Assembly: GCA_016199925.1 (NCBI GenBank)
Contig: JACQFT010000052.1
Span: 1-54,154 of the forward strand
DNA: 54,154 nt
Source of the DNA: Opitutia bacterium
GTDB lineage: Bacteria > Verrucomicrobiota > Verrucomicrobiia > Opitutales > Opitutaceae
Direction of reading: 5' to 3'
Positions within the stretch are counted from its first letter, which is position 1; every line of letters starts with the position of its first letter. Of the stretch, positions 1-8,056 are shown piece by piece. The position numbers and the translations under genes were made by a program. The notes below the pieces were generated by a model. The model ran no database searches. It had not been told where the DNA came from and saw only the letters and a list, made by a program, of their open reading frames with translations.

Positions 1-100
1 CACCGCGCCGAGAAGATAAAAAGCCCGTGCTTTCACGCCGTCACGATTGCGTGCCGTCGCGAGATGGAAACCAAATTTCCGCCGGTCGAGATTGGCAATC

Positions 101-162
101 GTGGGCCAGCGCCCTTGGGCGCGCTCTGAGGACTGTGAGCGCGAGCCAGCTCGCTGACCCAC
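101..162. repeat. Dispersed inverted repeat, GTGGGCCAGCG type
   Basis: The element opens with GTGGGCCAGCG and closes with CGCTGACCCAC, arms of 11 bases with one mismatch. The same GTGGGCCAGCG motif recurs at 10132, 14613 and, in a related form, 38151, so this is a dispersed family. It sits beyond the 3' end of fabF. The rest of bases 1-307 shows no convincing gene. Confidence 0.7.
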
Positions 163-240
163 AAAGCAAATGCGCGCAACTCGTGGCAAGATCGGCGAAG
201 GCGCGTCTGGAGACTCCGCCCCGCAAAAGCGGCGCGCCGG

Positions 241-280
241 CCCGCCGTCGCCAAGGCTATGGCGGGCAAGCGGGCGGCGG
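241..280. repeat. Dispersed repeat with core TCGCCAAGGC
   Basis: A CCGCCGTCGCCAAGGC core is followed by a GGCGGGCA-type arm, giving a short imperfect hairpin. A close relative lies at 4692-4725 in another intergenic gap. It is found here just after the fabF stop codon. Any role in transcript termination is inference. Confidence 0.6.
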
Positions 281-307
281 CCCCACCGTGCCGCGATCCG
301 CCCCGGC

Positions 308-1558
308 TCAAAACTTCTTGAACACCACGGCGGCGTTTTGGCCGCCGAATCCGAGGTTGTTGCTCAGCACGGTGCGCACGTTGGCGCTGCGTTTGACGTT
401 GGGCGTGTAGTCGAGGTCGCAGTCGGGATCGGGCTCGTCGAGATTGATCGTGGGAGCGATTTCGCCGGTCTGGAGGGTCTTCACGCTGACGATGGCTTCG
501 ACGCCGCCGGCGGCGCCGAGCAAGTGGCCGGTCATCGACTTCGTGGAGCTGATCGCGACGGTCTTGGCGCAGTCGCCGAAAACTTTCTTGATGGCGAGGG
601 TCTCGAATTTGTCGTTGTAGGGCGTGGAAGTGCCGTGGGCGTTGATGTAGTCGATCTCGGACGGGAGGAGGCGCGCGTCGTTGAGGGCGCGGCTCATGGC
701 GAGCGAGAGGCCCTTGCCCTCGGGATCGGGCGAGGTGATGTGGTAGGCGTCGCACGTGGCGGCGTAGCCGCTGATCTCGCAATAGATGCGGGCGCCGCGG
801 GCGAGCGCGTGCTCGAGGCTCTCGATCACGAGGACGCCGGCGCCCTCGGCCATGATGAAGCCGTCGCGGTTCTTGTCGAAGGGGCGGCAGGCTTGCTGCG
901 GATGCTCGTTGTTCGTGCTCATCGCCTTCATCGAGCAGAAGCCGGCGTAGGCGAGCGGCGTGATGGCGGCTTCGGAGCCGCCGCAGACCATGACGTCGGC
1001 CTCGCCGCCGCGGATCATGCGGAGGGATTCGCCGATGGCGTGGGTGCCGGTGGCGCAGGCGCTGACGATGGAGAAATTCGGACCGCGCGCCCCGAGATCG
1101 ATGGCGACGAGGCCGCTGCACATGTTGCTGATGAGCGCCGGAATCATGAACGGCGAAACTTTGCGCGGCCCGCGTTCCATGAGAACTTTGTGCTGCGCCT
1201 CGATCGTGAGCATGCCGCCGATGCCGGAGCCGATGATGACGCCGACGCGGTCGGGGTCTTCCTTCACCATGTCGAGTTTGGCGTCGGCCACGGCCTGCTT
1301 CGCGGCGACAAAACCGAAATGCGTGTAGCGGTCGTTGCGGCGGACTTCCTTCGGGTCCATGTGCGCCGTCGCATCCCACCCGCGCACCTCGGCGCCGATC
1401 TTGCAGCTGTAATCCTTCGCGTCGAACAGCGTCACGCGGTCGATGCCGCATTTGCCGGCGAGGAGCGAGGTCCAGAATTCGTCGACGTTGTGGCCGAGCG
1501 AAGTGACGACGCCGAGTCCGGTGATGACGACGCGTTTGTGCGGTGAAACAGTTTCCAT
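308..1558 (-). CDS. fabF: 3-oxoacyl-ACP synthase II (KAS II)
   Basis: Condenses malonyl-ACP with a growing acyl-ACP in cytoplasmic type II fatty-acid synthesis. The 416-residue length is normal for FabF. The active-site cysteine is in VSACATGTHAIG, the first catalytic histidine in NAHGTSTPYND, and the lysine and second histidine in STKSMTGHLLGAAGG, so the Cys-His-His triad is complete. The ATG at 1558 gives METVSPHKRVVITGLG, the usual FabF N-terminus. It is the last gene of a minus-strand fabG-acpP-fabF cluster. A terminator-like hairpin lies between acpP and fabF, so fabF is probably made at a lower level by read-through. Function is secure from the motifs. Confidence 0.96.
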   Translation of the reverse strand: METVSPHKRVVITGLGVVTSLGHNVDEFWTSLLAGKCGIDRVTLFDAKDYSCKIGAEVRGWDATAHMDPKEVRRNDRYTHFGFVAAKQAVADAKLDMVKEDPDRVGVIIGSGIGGMLTIEAQHKVLMERGPRKVSPFMIPALISNMCSGLVAIDLGARGPNFSIVSACATGTHAIGESLRMIRGGEADVMVCGGSEAAITPLAYAGFCSMKAMSTNNEHPQQACRPFDKNRDGFIMAEGAGVLVIESLEHALARGARIYCEISGYAATCDAYHITSPDPEGKGLSLAMSRALNDARLLPSEIDYINAHGTSTPYNDKFETLAIKKVFGDCAKTVAISSTKSMTGHLLGAAGGVEAIVSVKTLQTGEIAPTINLDEPDPDCDLDYTPNVKRSANVRTVLSNNLGFGGQNAAVVFKKF

Positions 1559-1580
1559 GTGCGTGAAATGGGGTGGAGAC

Positions 1581-1630
1581 GAAAAAGGCGTCCTACCTGG
1601 CCAGCGCTAGGCTGAACGGTAGAACGCCTT
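1581..1630 (-). terminator. Rho-independent-type terminator after acpP
   Basis: On the minus strand a 13-base arm (AAGGCGTTCTACC) pairs, with one mismatch, with GGTAGGACGCCTT. The 3' arm runs straight into a run of five T. It lies between acpP and fabF. Such a site fits strong acpP expression with partial read-through into fabF; that regulatory reading is inference. Confidence 0.75.
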
Positions 1631-1642
1631 GTTCAAAGTGGA

Positions 1643-1906
1643 TTACTTGGCGCCGGCTTTCGCTTCGATGTAAGTGATGACATCGCCGACGGTCTGGAGT
1701 TTTTCCGCATCGGTCTCGGGAATCTCGCCCTTGATCTCGTTCTTGAATTCTTCTTCGAAAGCCATGATCAGCTCGACCGTGTCAAGTGAGTCGGCCCCGA
1801 GGTCGTCGAGGAAGGAGGCTTGGGGCGTGATCTGCTCTTCGTTAACGTTCAGTTGGTTAACGATGATTTCTTTGACGCGCTGTTCGATGGTTTTCTGGTC
1901 GGCCAT
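1643..1906 (-). CDS. acpP: Acyl carrier protein
   Basis: Carries acyl chains on a phosphopantetheine arm during fatty-acid synthesis. The 87-residue acidic protein has the attachment motif [19 protein letters not shown], with the modified serine at residue 40. The ATG at 1906 ([15 protein letters not shown]) is preferred over an upstream ATG at 1939, which would add 11 non-conserved residues ([11 protein letters not shown]). It lies 39 bases after fabG and is followed by a terminator hairpin. Confidence is very high because the sequence around the serine is diagnostic. Confidence 0.96.
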   Translation of the reverse strand: MADQKTIEQRVKEIIVNQLNVNEEQITPQASFLDDLGADSLDTVELIMAFEEEFKNEIKGEIPETDAEKLQTVGDVITYIEAKAGAK

Positions 1907-1945
1907 GATGGAAAAGAGGGGTGGAAAAAGACTTCGCAAGAGGCA

Positions 1946-2692
1946 TCACATCACCATGCCGCCGTCAACGGTAAAAACCTGCCCGGTGATGTAGCCGGCT
2001 TCCTCGGAACAGAGATAGGCGGTCATGTGGGCGATGTCGGCCGAGGTGCCGAGGCGCTTCAGCGGGATGACGCTCGTGATTTTCTCGGCGGCTTCGGGCG
2101 GCAGGGCGGCGGTCATGTCGGTCTGAATGAAGCCGGGGGCGACCGCATTGCAAGTGACACTGCGCGCCGCGAACTCCTTGGCGATGGCCTTGGTGAATCC
2201 GATCATGCCGGCCTTCGCCGCGCAGTAGTTGGCCTGGCCGGCGTTGCCCATCATGCCGACGACCGACGTGATGTTGACGATGCGGCCCCAGCGTTTCTGC
2301 GTCATCGGGCGGCCGATGAGCTTCGTCCAATGGAAACAACTCGTGAGATTGGTCGACATGACGGCGATCCAGTCGGCCTCGCTCATGCGGAAGAGCAGCC
2401 CGTCCTTGGTGATGCCGGCGTTGTTCACGAGAATGTCGATGTGGCCGAACTCCGCGATGAGGTCTGCGCTGGCCTTCGCGACGGCGGCGCCATCGGCGAC
2501 GTCGACCGCGAGCGCCTTGGCCTTGCCGCCGGCGGCCGTGATCGACGCCGCGACCGCGCCGCAACTCTCGGCGGACTTGCTGACGCAGATGACGGTCACG
2601 CCGTTCTGCGCGAGAGTTTCCGCGATGGCCTTGCCGATGCCGCGGCCGGCGCCGGTGACGAGAGCGATCCGATGGTTGAAGGTCAGACTCAT
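1946..2692 (-). CDS. fabG: 3-oxoacyl-ACP reductase
   Basis: NADPH-dependent reductase of the fatty-acid elongation cycle, a short-chain dehydrogenase of 248 residues. The cofactor loop TGAGRGIGKAI, the NNAGITKDGLLFRM segment, the serine in NITSVVGMMGN and the YxxxK pair in ANYCAAKAGMIG are all present. The C-terminus ends GYITGQVFTVDGGMVM, as FabG proteins do. The ATG at 2692 (MSLTFNHRIALVTG) is chosen because it starts just before the first beta strand. An upstream in-frame ATG at 2731 would add 13 residues without support. It is first in the fabG-acpP-fabF cluster. Confidence 0.94.
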   Translation of the reverse strand: MSLTFNHRIALVTGAGRGIGKAIAETLAQNGVTVICVSKSAESCGAVAASITAAGGKAKALAVDVADGAAVAKASADLIAEFGHIDILVNNAGITKDGLLFRMSEADWIAVMSTNLTSCFHWTKLIGRPMTQKRWGRIVNITSVVGMMGNAGQANYCAAKAGMIGFTKAIAKEFAARSVTCNAVAPGFIQTDMTAALPPEAAEKITSVIPLKRLGTSADIAHMTAYLCSEEAGYITGQVFTVDGGMVM

Positions 2693-2885
2693 GGTGGCGG
2701 GCAATGCACGCAGAACCGCCACTCGCGGCAAGCGCGAAAAAATCTATGCGTATCCCCAACCGCAAAACCCAAGTCCTACATTCAACTCTTGAGGCTGAGC
2801 CGACCGTCGTGCTTTCTGTCGATCATATCGGCACTTCAACTCAGACTTTACACTGAGGCTGAGCAACACTGCCGCGAATCATTAC

Positions 2886-3326
2886 ATGGAGAGACAGCCT
2901 ATTTCGAATCCCAAGATGGATGCCTTACTGGTGGCCTTCATCTTTGTCTTCGGAGCCGCAATCCTTTCACCTGTGGTTTTGCAGTATAGCCCGTGGAGGT
3001 GGTATGTTTGCGCGGCGTTCATTTCACTCGCCGTTGTTACTGCCGTGGTTCGCCGCCGTGTGGCAGCGCGCGAGGAGAAGAAGACTTATCGAGAGTTACG
3101 GCCGCGCACCAAATTTGCGCGCCGCAGCGTGGCCTGCGCATACGGCCTATTTGGCCTAATAGCGATAGCCGGCGTCATAGCATTCGCGAACATCGCAAAC
3201 GACGCCTTCAGAAACCACCGGCCTAAGCTCGGTGTTCAGATGTTAGTCCTAGCGATCTCCAGCGGCGGTGTGATTGCCTCCGTTGCTCGAGGCATCCGGC
3301 TTCAGCTAGAAGAAGAAACGAAATGA
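2886..3326 (+). CDS. Small multi-pass membrane protein, low GC
   Basis: A 146-residue protein with no family I recognise. Hydrophobic segments suit four membrane helices: about residues 12-33, 38-53, 82-103 and 119-135. A basic stretch, RRRVAAREEKKTYRELRPR, follows the second. Base composition is clearly lower in GC than the neighbouring core genes and codon choice is less biased, which suggests later acquisition. It stands alone, divergent from fabG and convergent with the CysJ-like gene, whose 3' end is 10 bases away. The upstream gap carries two copies of a TTCAACTC...GAGGCTGAGC pattern at about 2780 and 2840. Real gene likely; function unknown. Confidence 0.6.
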   Translation: MERQPISNPKMDALLVAFIFVFGAAILSPVVLQYSPWRWYVCAAFISLAVVTAVVRRRVAAREEKKTYRELRPRTKFARRSVACAYGLFGLIAIAGVIAFANIANDAFRNHRPKLGVQMLVLAISSGGVIASVARGIRLQLEEETK

Positions 3327-3336
3327 GGCCCCCGCT

Positions 3337-4500
3337 TCAATACACGTCGCGCTGGTAGCGTTTGTCTTTCTTCATCTGCTTCACGTAGTCGGCCGCGGCG
3401 GCGGCATCCATGCCGCCGTGCTCGACGATCGCCTGTTGCAGCGCCGCATCGACATCCTTGGCCATCCGGTGGGCGTCGCCGCACACGTAGAAGTGCGCGC
3501 CGCCTTTGATCCACGCCCAGAGTTCCGCCGCCGACTCGCGCATGCGGTCCTGCACATAGACTTTCTTTGGCTGGTCGCGCGAAAACGCCAAGTCGACGCG
3601 CGCCATTTTCCCCTCGGCGAGCCAGGTCTTCCACTCCTTGCCGTAGAGATAGTCGGTGGCCTCGTGCTGGTCGCCGAAGAAAAGCCAGTTGCGGCCCGTG
3701 GCGCCGGTCGCGATGCGCTCTTGCACGAACGCGCGGAACGGCGCGATGCCCGTGCCGGGCCCGACCATGATGATGTCCTTGCTCTTGTCCTCGGGCAGAC
3801 CGAAGTGCGACTCGGCGACGAAGACCGGGATGAGCGTCTTGCGGCGCGTCACGCGGTCGGCGAGGAACGTCGAGCACACGCCGTAGCGGCGGCGGTCGTT
3901 CGACTCGTAGCGCACGGGCGCGACGGTCAGATGCACCTGCCCCGGAAACATCGTCGGCGACGACGCGATCGAATACAGACGCGGCATCAGGCGGCGCATG
4001 TGGTCCACGAACTCCTGCGGCGTCAGCTTGGCGCCGGGGAATTCCTCCAGCAGATCGATGAACTCGCGCTGGCCGAGGAACGTCTCGCGCAATTCCTCCG
4101 CGCCCGGCGCGAGCAGCTCCGCGAGCTGCGCCTTTTCTTTTTCGTCCGTCGTCTTGGCGGCGAGGGTCTCGAGGATTTTCTTCGTCGGCGAGGCGAGCGA
4201 CAGTTTGCTGGTCAGCGCCTCGCGCAGGCTCACCGGCGCGGTCAGGCGCGGCAGGTTTACCGGCTCGTTGCCGGTCGCGCCGAGCAGCTCGATGATTTCT
4301 TCGACGGCTTGCGGGCGGTTCGAGGCGAACACGCCGAGCGAATCGCCGACCGTATAAGTGAGCCCGCTGCCGGCGATGTCGACGACGAGGTGGCGCACAT
4401 CCTTGCTCGACCCGTCCTTGTTGAGCACCCGGTTCTCCAGCAATTTTGCCGCGAGAGGATTGTCTTTGGTGTAAGGATTCGTCGTCGGTAAAGCGGTCAT
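3337..4500 (-). CDS. CysJ-like NADPH-dependent flavoprotein reductase lacking a flavodoxin domain
   Basis: A diflavin-reductase-type FAD/NADPH protein of 387 residues, related to the alpha subunit of sulfite reductase. The FAD motif RLYSIASSP, then GVCSTFLADR, the NADPH loop GPGTGIAPFRAF, FFGDQHEATDYLY and YVCGDAHRMAKDV appear in order, and it ends YQRDVY as CysJ does. The N-terminal FMN flavodoxin domain of CysJ is absent. The ATG at 4500 (MTALPTTNPYTKDNPL) begins at the usual start of the FAD-binding half. The reading frame stays open upstream only through repeat DNA. Electron transfer to sulfite reductase is the family expectation; no hemoprotein partner is in the window. Confidence 0.85.
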   Translation of the reverse strand: MTALPTTNPYTKDNPLAAKLLENRVLNKDGSSKDVRHLVVDIAGSGLTYTVGDSLGVFASNRPQAVEEIIELLGATGNEPVNLPRLTAPVSLREALTSKLSLASPTKKILETLAAKTTDEKEKAQLAELLAPGAEELRETFLGQREFIDLLEEFPGAKLTPQEFVDHMRRLMPRLYSIASSPTMFPGQVHLTVAPVRYESNDRRRYGVCSTFLADRVTRRKTLIPVFVAESHFGLPEDKSKDIIMVGPGTGIAPFRAFVQERIATGATGRNWLFFGDQHEATDYLYGKEWKTWLAEGKMARVDLAFSRDQPKKVYVQDRMRESAAELWAWIKGGAHFYVCGDAHRMAKDVDAALQQAIVEHGGMDAAAAADYVKQMKKDKRYQRDVY

Positions 4501-4689
4501 GGCAAGAGAGGCGACCCAACAACCGTTGAGTCGCCACGAACCTTCCTTTTCGCCGCGCCTGTGGCAAGACTCGACACTGTCAGCGACGTCTTCAGTGGCC
4601 GAATCACTGGCATACGCCTCTCCGCCTAATGGTTTCCAAGGAGGGCGATCGAGTCGGTGCCACCCGCCCGCCCAAGGCAGGGCAAAGCC

Positions 4690-4800
4690 TTCCGCCATCG
4701 CCAAGGCGAAGGCGGACACGCCCGCTGGCGCATTGCCGGGGACGCGACGCCCTCGCCGCGTGTCGTCGGTGTTTCGCGCCGAGGGCGACGCGGCTCCAGA
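4690..4800. repeat. Cluster of dispersed palindromic repeats
   Basis: The 388-base gap between the CysJ-like gene and the pseudouridine synthase holds two repeat types. CCGCCATCGCCAAGGCGAAG (4692 onward) matches the repeat at 241-280. Bases 4738-4800 hold an inverted pair, GACGCGACGCCCTCGCCGCG facing CGAGGGCGACGCGGCTCC, whose arm recurs near 6507, 9268, 12828 and 41376. I see no gene in the gap. Confidence 0.7.
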
Positions 4801-4888
4801 ATTCGCTCCGCGAACGCCCGTCGCCCAGCCCGCTCCCCGGTGAATCTCGTTGCGCCGTCTCGCCGCGCCTGCCATGCAGCCCCTTCAC

Positions 4889-5686
4889 ATGGAACCCGTT
4901 CGCATCCAGAAACACATCGCCGATGCCGGCGTTTGCTCGCGCCGCGCCGCCGAGGCGCTGATCGCGGCGGGCGAGGTCTATGTGAACGGCGTCCGCGCCA
5001 CCCTCGGCCAGAAAGTCGAGCCGGGCACCGACAAGATCACCGTCAGCGGCAAGTCCGTGAAATCCGTCGTGCAACCGAAGATCGCGCTCGTCATGCACAA
5101 GCCGCGCGGCGTCGTGTGCAGCAACAGCGATCCGCACGCCGAGCAGACGATCTTCGATCTCCTCCCGCCGATCTGGGCCAAGCTCCGCCTCTTCTGCGCC
5201 GGCCGCCTCGACAAGGACAGCGAGGGCCTCGTCATCCTCACGACCGACGGCGACCTCGCGCACAAGCTGATGCACCCGTCCAACGCCATCGTGAAACGTT
5301 ACCACGTGTCGCTCGAAGTCCCCTTCCCCGCCGGCCGCATCCGCCAGTTGCTCAAGGGCGTCACGATCGAGAACGAGCGCCTCAAGGTCGAACACGCCGC
5401 CCTCGTCAACCCGAAGGCCGACAAAACTTCCGCCGACCTCGACGTGCACCTGCACCACGGCAAGAAGCGCGAGATCCGCCTGCTCTTCACCGCGCTCGGC
5501 TTCACCGTCCGCCGCCTCCGCCGCTACCAGATCGGCTCGTTCCCGCTGAAAGGAATTCCTTTGCGCGGCGTGAAACAACTTTCTACGAAAGAAATCGAAC
5601 TCCTCTTCGCGATTCCCAAACCGCACTATCGCCAAGCCGAACTCGCCGCCAAACAAGCCGCCGCCCTCCGTCTCGATGAGAACTAA
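4889..5686 (+). CDS. Pseudouridine synthase, RsuA/RluB family
   Basis: Isomerises a uridine to pseudouridine in ribosomal RNA. It has an N-terminal S4 RNA-binding domain (RIQKHIADAGVCSRRAAEAL onward, about residues 4-60) and a catalytic domain. The catalytic aspartate is in the family motif GRLDKDSEGLVILTTDGDL. Length is 265 residues from the ATG at 4889 (MEPVRIQKHIAD); an ATG at 4874 would add five residues. Whether the target is 16S (RsuA) or 23S (RluB/RluE) RNA cannot be told from motifs. The 3' end overlaps the next gene by 11 bases, so the two are probably cotranscribed. Confidence 0.9.
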   Translation: MEPVRIQKHIADAGVCSRRAAEALIAAGEVYVNGVRATLGQKVEPGTDKITVSGKSVKSVVQPKIALVMHKPRGVVCSNSDPHAEQTIFDLLPPIWAKLRLFCAGRLDKDSEGLVILTTDGDLAHKLMHPSNAIVKRYHVSLEVPFPAGRIRQLLKGVTIENERLKVEHAALVNPKADKTSADLDVHLHHGKKREIRLLFTALGFTVRRLRRYQIGSFPLKGIPLRGVKQLSTKEIELLFAIPKPHYRQAELAAKQAAALRLDEN

Positions 5687-6488
5687 ACTCCTCCTCCTCC
5701 TCCCCGTCCTGCGCCGCCTCGGCGTCGCCGGCGCCCTCGCCCTCGCCGCCGCGCGGCTCGCCGCCGACCCGCTGGCGAGCGACACCGCCGTGTTCCTCCA
5801 GGCCGACCCGAAGTCGCCCGTCATCGCGCGCCTCAAGGCCGGCGCCACCGTCACCACCGCCGGCGAAGCCCCCGCGGGCTGGCGCCGCGTCGAGGTCAGC
5901 GGGCCGTTCGAGGCCTACGTCCACAATCGCGACATCACCAAAGGCCTCGATGTCCGCGAAGGCGCCAACATCCTCGCCTCGCCCGACAAGACCTCGCGCG
6001 TCCTCACCGTCGCGCAGAAAGGCGACAAGACCGAGATCACCGGCCTCCACGGCGACTGGTCGCAGATCAAACTCGAGAAGACGCTCCAGGGCTTCATCGC
6101 CACCGGCTCCACCGCCAACACCGGGGCGGAGCCCGCCCTCGCCCGGCCCGCCGCGCCCGCGGCGCCTGCTCCCGCCGCGCCCGCCGCCAGCTCCTCCGCG
6201 CCCGGCCGCCCCGTCGCCATCACCGGCGACACCGCCGACATGCCGCGCAATTTCCAAGGCACCCTCGTCGTCGCCAAACGCGCGTTCCTCAACCCGAACC
6301 CGCCCTACGACTACCAGCTCACCGACTCGAACGGCCGCCGCTTCGCTTACGTCGACACGCGCCGCCTCCTCCTCACCGACAAACTCGAAAACTTCGTCGG
6401 CCTCGTCGTCAACCTCACGGGCACCGTGCGAAACACCGTCGACGGCAAAGACCTCGTGATCGACGCCGAGTCGCTGCAAACCCGGTAG
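5676..6488 (+). CDS. Exported SH3-like domain protein
   Basis: A 270-residue secreted or periplasmic protein. Residues 1-28 form a signal peptide (MRTKLLLLLPVLRRLG, then an Ala-rich core ending before ADPLAS). Two bacterial SH3-like repeats follow, roughly residues 30-90 and 92-145 (VFLQADPKSPVIARLKAG; ILASPDKTSRVLTVAQKG). A linker of Ala and Pro (about 152-180) leads to a C-terminal beta-rich domain around residues 190-270 (FQGTLVVAKRAFLNPNPPYDY). It overlaps the pseudouridine synthase by 11 bases. SH3-like repeats often bind cell-wall peptides, but no enzymatic domain is visible and the role is unknown. Confidence 0.8.
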   Translation: MRTKLLLLLPVLRRLGVAGALALAAARLAADPLASDTAVFLQADPKSPVIARLKAGATVTTAGEAPAGWRRVEVSGPFEAYVHNRDITKGLDVREGANILASPDKTSRVLTVAQKGDKTEITGLHGDWSQIKLEKTLQGFIATGSTANTGAEPALARPAAPAAPAPAAPAASSSAPGRPVAITGDTADMPRNFQGTLVVAKRAFLNPNPPYDYQLTDSNGRRFAYVDTRRLLLTDKLENFVGLVVNLTGTVRNTVDGKDLVIDAESLQTR

Positions 6489-6506
6489 GTTCGCTACCTT
6501 TCGCTT

Positions 6507-6537
6507 GGAGCCGCGGCGCCCCCGCCCCGGTCCGCGG
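6507..6537. repeat. Dispersed GC palindrome (GGAGCCGCGGCGCC type)
   Basis: GGAGCCGCGGCGCC followed by CCGCCCCGGTCCGCGG, a GC-rich hairpin upstream of folD. The same arm occurs at 4738-4800, 9266-9300, 12828-12864 and 41376-41405, always outside genes. Function unknown. Confidence 0.65.
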
Positions 6538-6575
6538 CCAACGTCGCGCCGCTCACCGGAATTTTTCCTCTCACC

Positions 6576-7451
6576 ATGGAACTCATCGACGGGAACAAAA
6601 TCGCCTCCGACATCGCCGCCGAGCTCAAGGCCGAGGTCGCCACCTTCACCGGCCGCCGGCCCTGCATCGCCCTCGTCCGCGTCGGCGACGACGCCGCTTC
6701 CATCTCCTACGTGAAGAAAAAGGAGAACATGGCCGCCGAGATCGGCATGACTTCCCGCCTCGTCCTCCCGCCCGTCTCCATCACGCAGGACGAACTCTGC
6801 GCGCTCGTCGACGGCCTCAACGCCGACGCCGGCGTCGACGGCATCCTCGTCCAGTCGCCGTTGCCGAAACCCATCGACGAAGTCGCCGTCTTCCGCCGCA
6901 TCGCCGCGCACAAAGACGTCGACGGTTTCCACCCGCTCAACCTCGGCAAGCTCGCGCAGGAAGACCCCACTGGTTTCGTCGCCTGCACGCCCGCCGGCAT
7001 CATGGAGCTCCTCCGCCGCACCGGCGTTTCCCTCGCCGGCAAACACGTCGTCGTCCTCGGCCGCAGCCTCATCGTCGGCAAACCCGCCGCGCTCCTCGCC
7101 GTGCAACGCAACCAGTGGGCCAACGCCACCGTCACGATCTGCCACTCGCAGACGCCCGACCTCGCGTCGTTCACCCGCCAAGCCGACGTGCTCATCGCCG
7201 CCATCGGCAAAGCCGAGTTCGTCACCGCCGACATGGTGAAGCCCGGCGCCGTCATCATCGACGTCGGCGTCTCCCGCGTGCCCGACGCCACGAAGAAAAC
7301 CGGCACCCGCCTCACCGGCGACGTCCACTTCCCCACCGTCTCGAAAATCTGCTCGAAGATCACGCCCATGCCCGGCGGCGTCGGCCCGATGACCGTCGCC
7401 ATGCTGATGAAGAACACGGTGAAAGCCTACCGGCAGAACAACCACGTCTGA
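6576..7451 (+). CDS. folD: Methylenetetrahydrofolate dehydrogenase/cyclohydrolase
   Basis: Bifunctional cytoplasmic enzyme that interconverts 5,10-methylene-, 5,10-methenyl- and 10-formyl-tetrahydrofolate with NADP. The 291-residue length is standard. Signatures are [15 protein letters not shown] with the catalytic lysine, [15 protein letters not shown], the nucleotide-binding [17 protein letters not shown], and [17 protein letters not shown] near the C-terminus. The ATG at 6576 ([17 protein letters not shown]) is the normal FolD start. It is followed after 3 bases by a low-GC DUF3592 gene. Identification is secure. Confidence 0.95.
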   Translation: MELIDGNKIASDIAAELKAEVATFTGRRPCIALVRVGDDAASISYVKKKENMAAEIGMTSRLVLPPVSITQDELCALVDGLNADAGVDGILVQSPLPKPIDEVAVFRRIAAHKDVDGFHPLNLGKLAQEDPTGFVACTPAGIMELLRRTGVSLAGKHVVVLGRSLIVGKPAALLAVQRNQWANATVTICHSQTPDLASFTRQADVLIAAIGKAEFVTADMVKPGAVIIDVGVSRVPDATKKTGTRLTGDVHFPTVSKICSKITPMPGGVGPMTVAMLMKNTVKAYRQNNHV

Positions 7452-7454
7452 GCC

Positions 7455-7970
7455 TTGGCGAAACCGATCTCAAATGCCCGAATGTTTTTGGTCGGCGCCG
7501 GCGTCTTTGTTTTGTTCGGGCTATTTCTCCTCCCGTGGTCGGTTTGGAGCCGTTCGCGCGTTGAAGCTATGGCGAAATGGCCGACCGTTAACGCAACGGT
7601 TGTTTCAGCCGACACTCGTTGGGTCTATCGAAAGAATGAAGGCGTAAGGTATCAGCATCGACTCACCTATCACTATCGAATCAACAATCAGAACTATACC
7701 GGCGACCGGATGTCTTCCAGCGGCTCGCCGCCGGAATGGCGAACCGAAGCAAAGGCTCGACGGGAACTGCCCGCCATCGGAAGCGGCGTTTCGATTCAAT
7801 ACGACCGAGACGACCCTAGCGACAGCGTGATATACGTCGTTCGCAGGTCCGAATCCGATGACCAAATTTTGCTCTGGCTGACGGTCGGTGTTAGCCTAGC
7901 CAGCGGCGTCCTCATGGTTGTCGCAGGTCGGGCTTGGTTGACTGCGGAGAAAGTAGAAGACGACCTCTGA
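7455..7970 (+). CDS. DUF3592-type membrane protein, low GC
   Basis: A 171-residue protein with a hydrophobic segment at each end (about residues 10-28 and 138-160) and a beta-rich soluble middle. The middle holds the DUF3592-style pattern WPTVNATVVSADTRWVY, LTYHYRINNQNYTGDRM and GSGVSIQYDRDDPSDSVI. The start is either TTG at 7455 or ATG at 7482 (MFLVGAGVFVLFG); the ATG is plausible since it opens the first helix. GC is near 50 percent by eye, against roughly 65-70 percent in folD and the following kinase, which suggests acquisition from elsewhere. Function of the family is unknown. Confidence 0.75.
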   Translation: MAKPISNARMFLVGAGVFVLFGLFLLPWSVWSRSRVEAMAKWPTVNATVVSADTRWVYRKNEGVRYQHRLTYHYRINNQNYTGDRMSSSGSPPEWRTEAKARRELPAIGSGVSIQYDRDDPSDSVIYVVRRSESDDQILLWLTVGVSLASGVLMVVAGRAWLTAEKVEDDL

Positions 7971-8056
7971 GACGCCCGCCGTCATTTCCGCATTCGGCTA
8001 ACCCAACCCCGCACTTGCCACGTTCCGGCAAAACCGATTCGCTCGCTGGCACTCCG

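Noticed and set aside
2760-2885. Integron attC site upstream of the low-GC membrane gene
   Set aside because: The TTCAACTC...GAGGCTGAGC pair is a direct, not inverted, repeat and lacks the attC core.
5583-7445. A 620-residue minus-strand frame
   Set aside because: Antisense of the SH3 gene and folD, with Gly/Asp/Val-rich composition typical of shadow frames.
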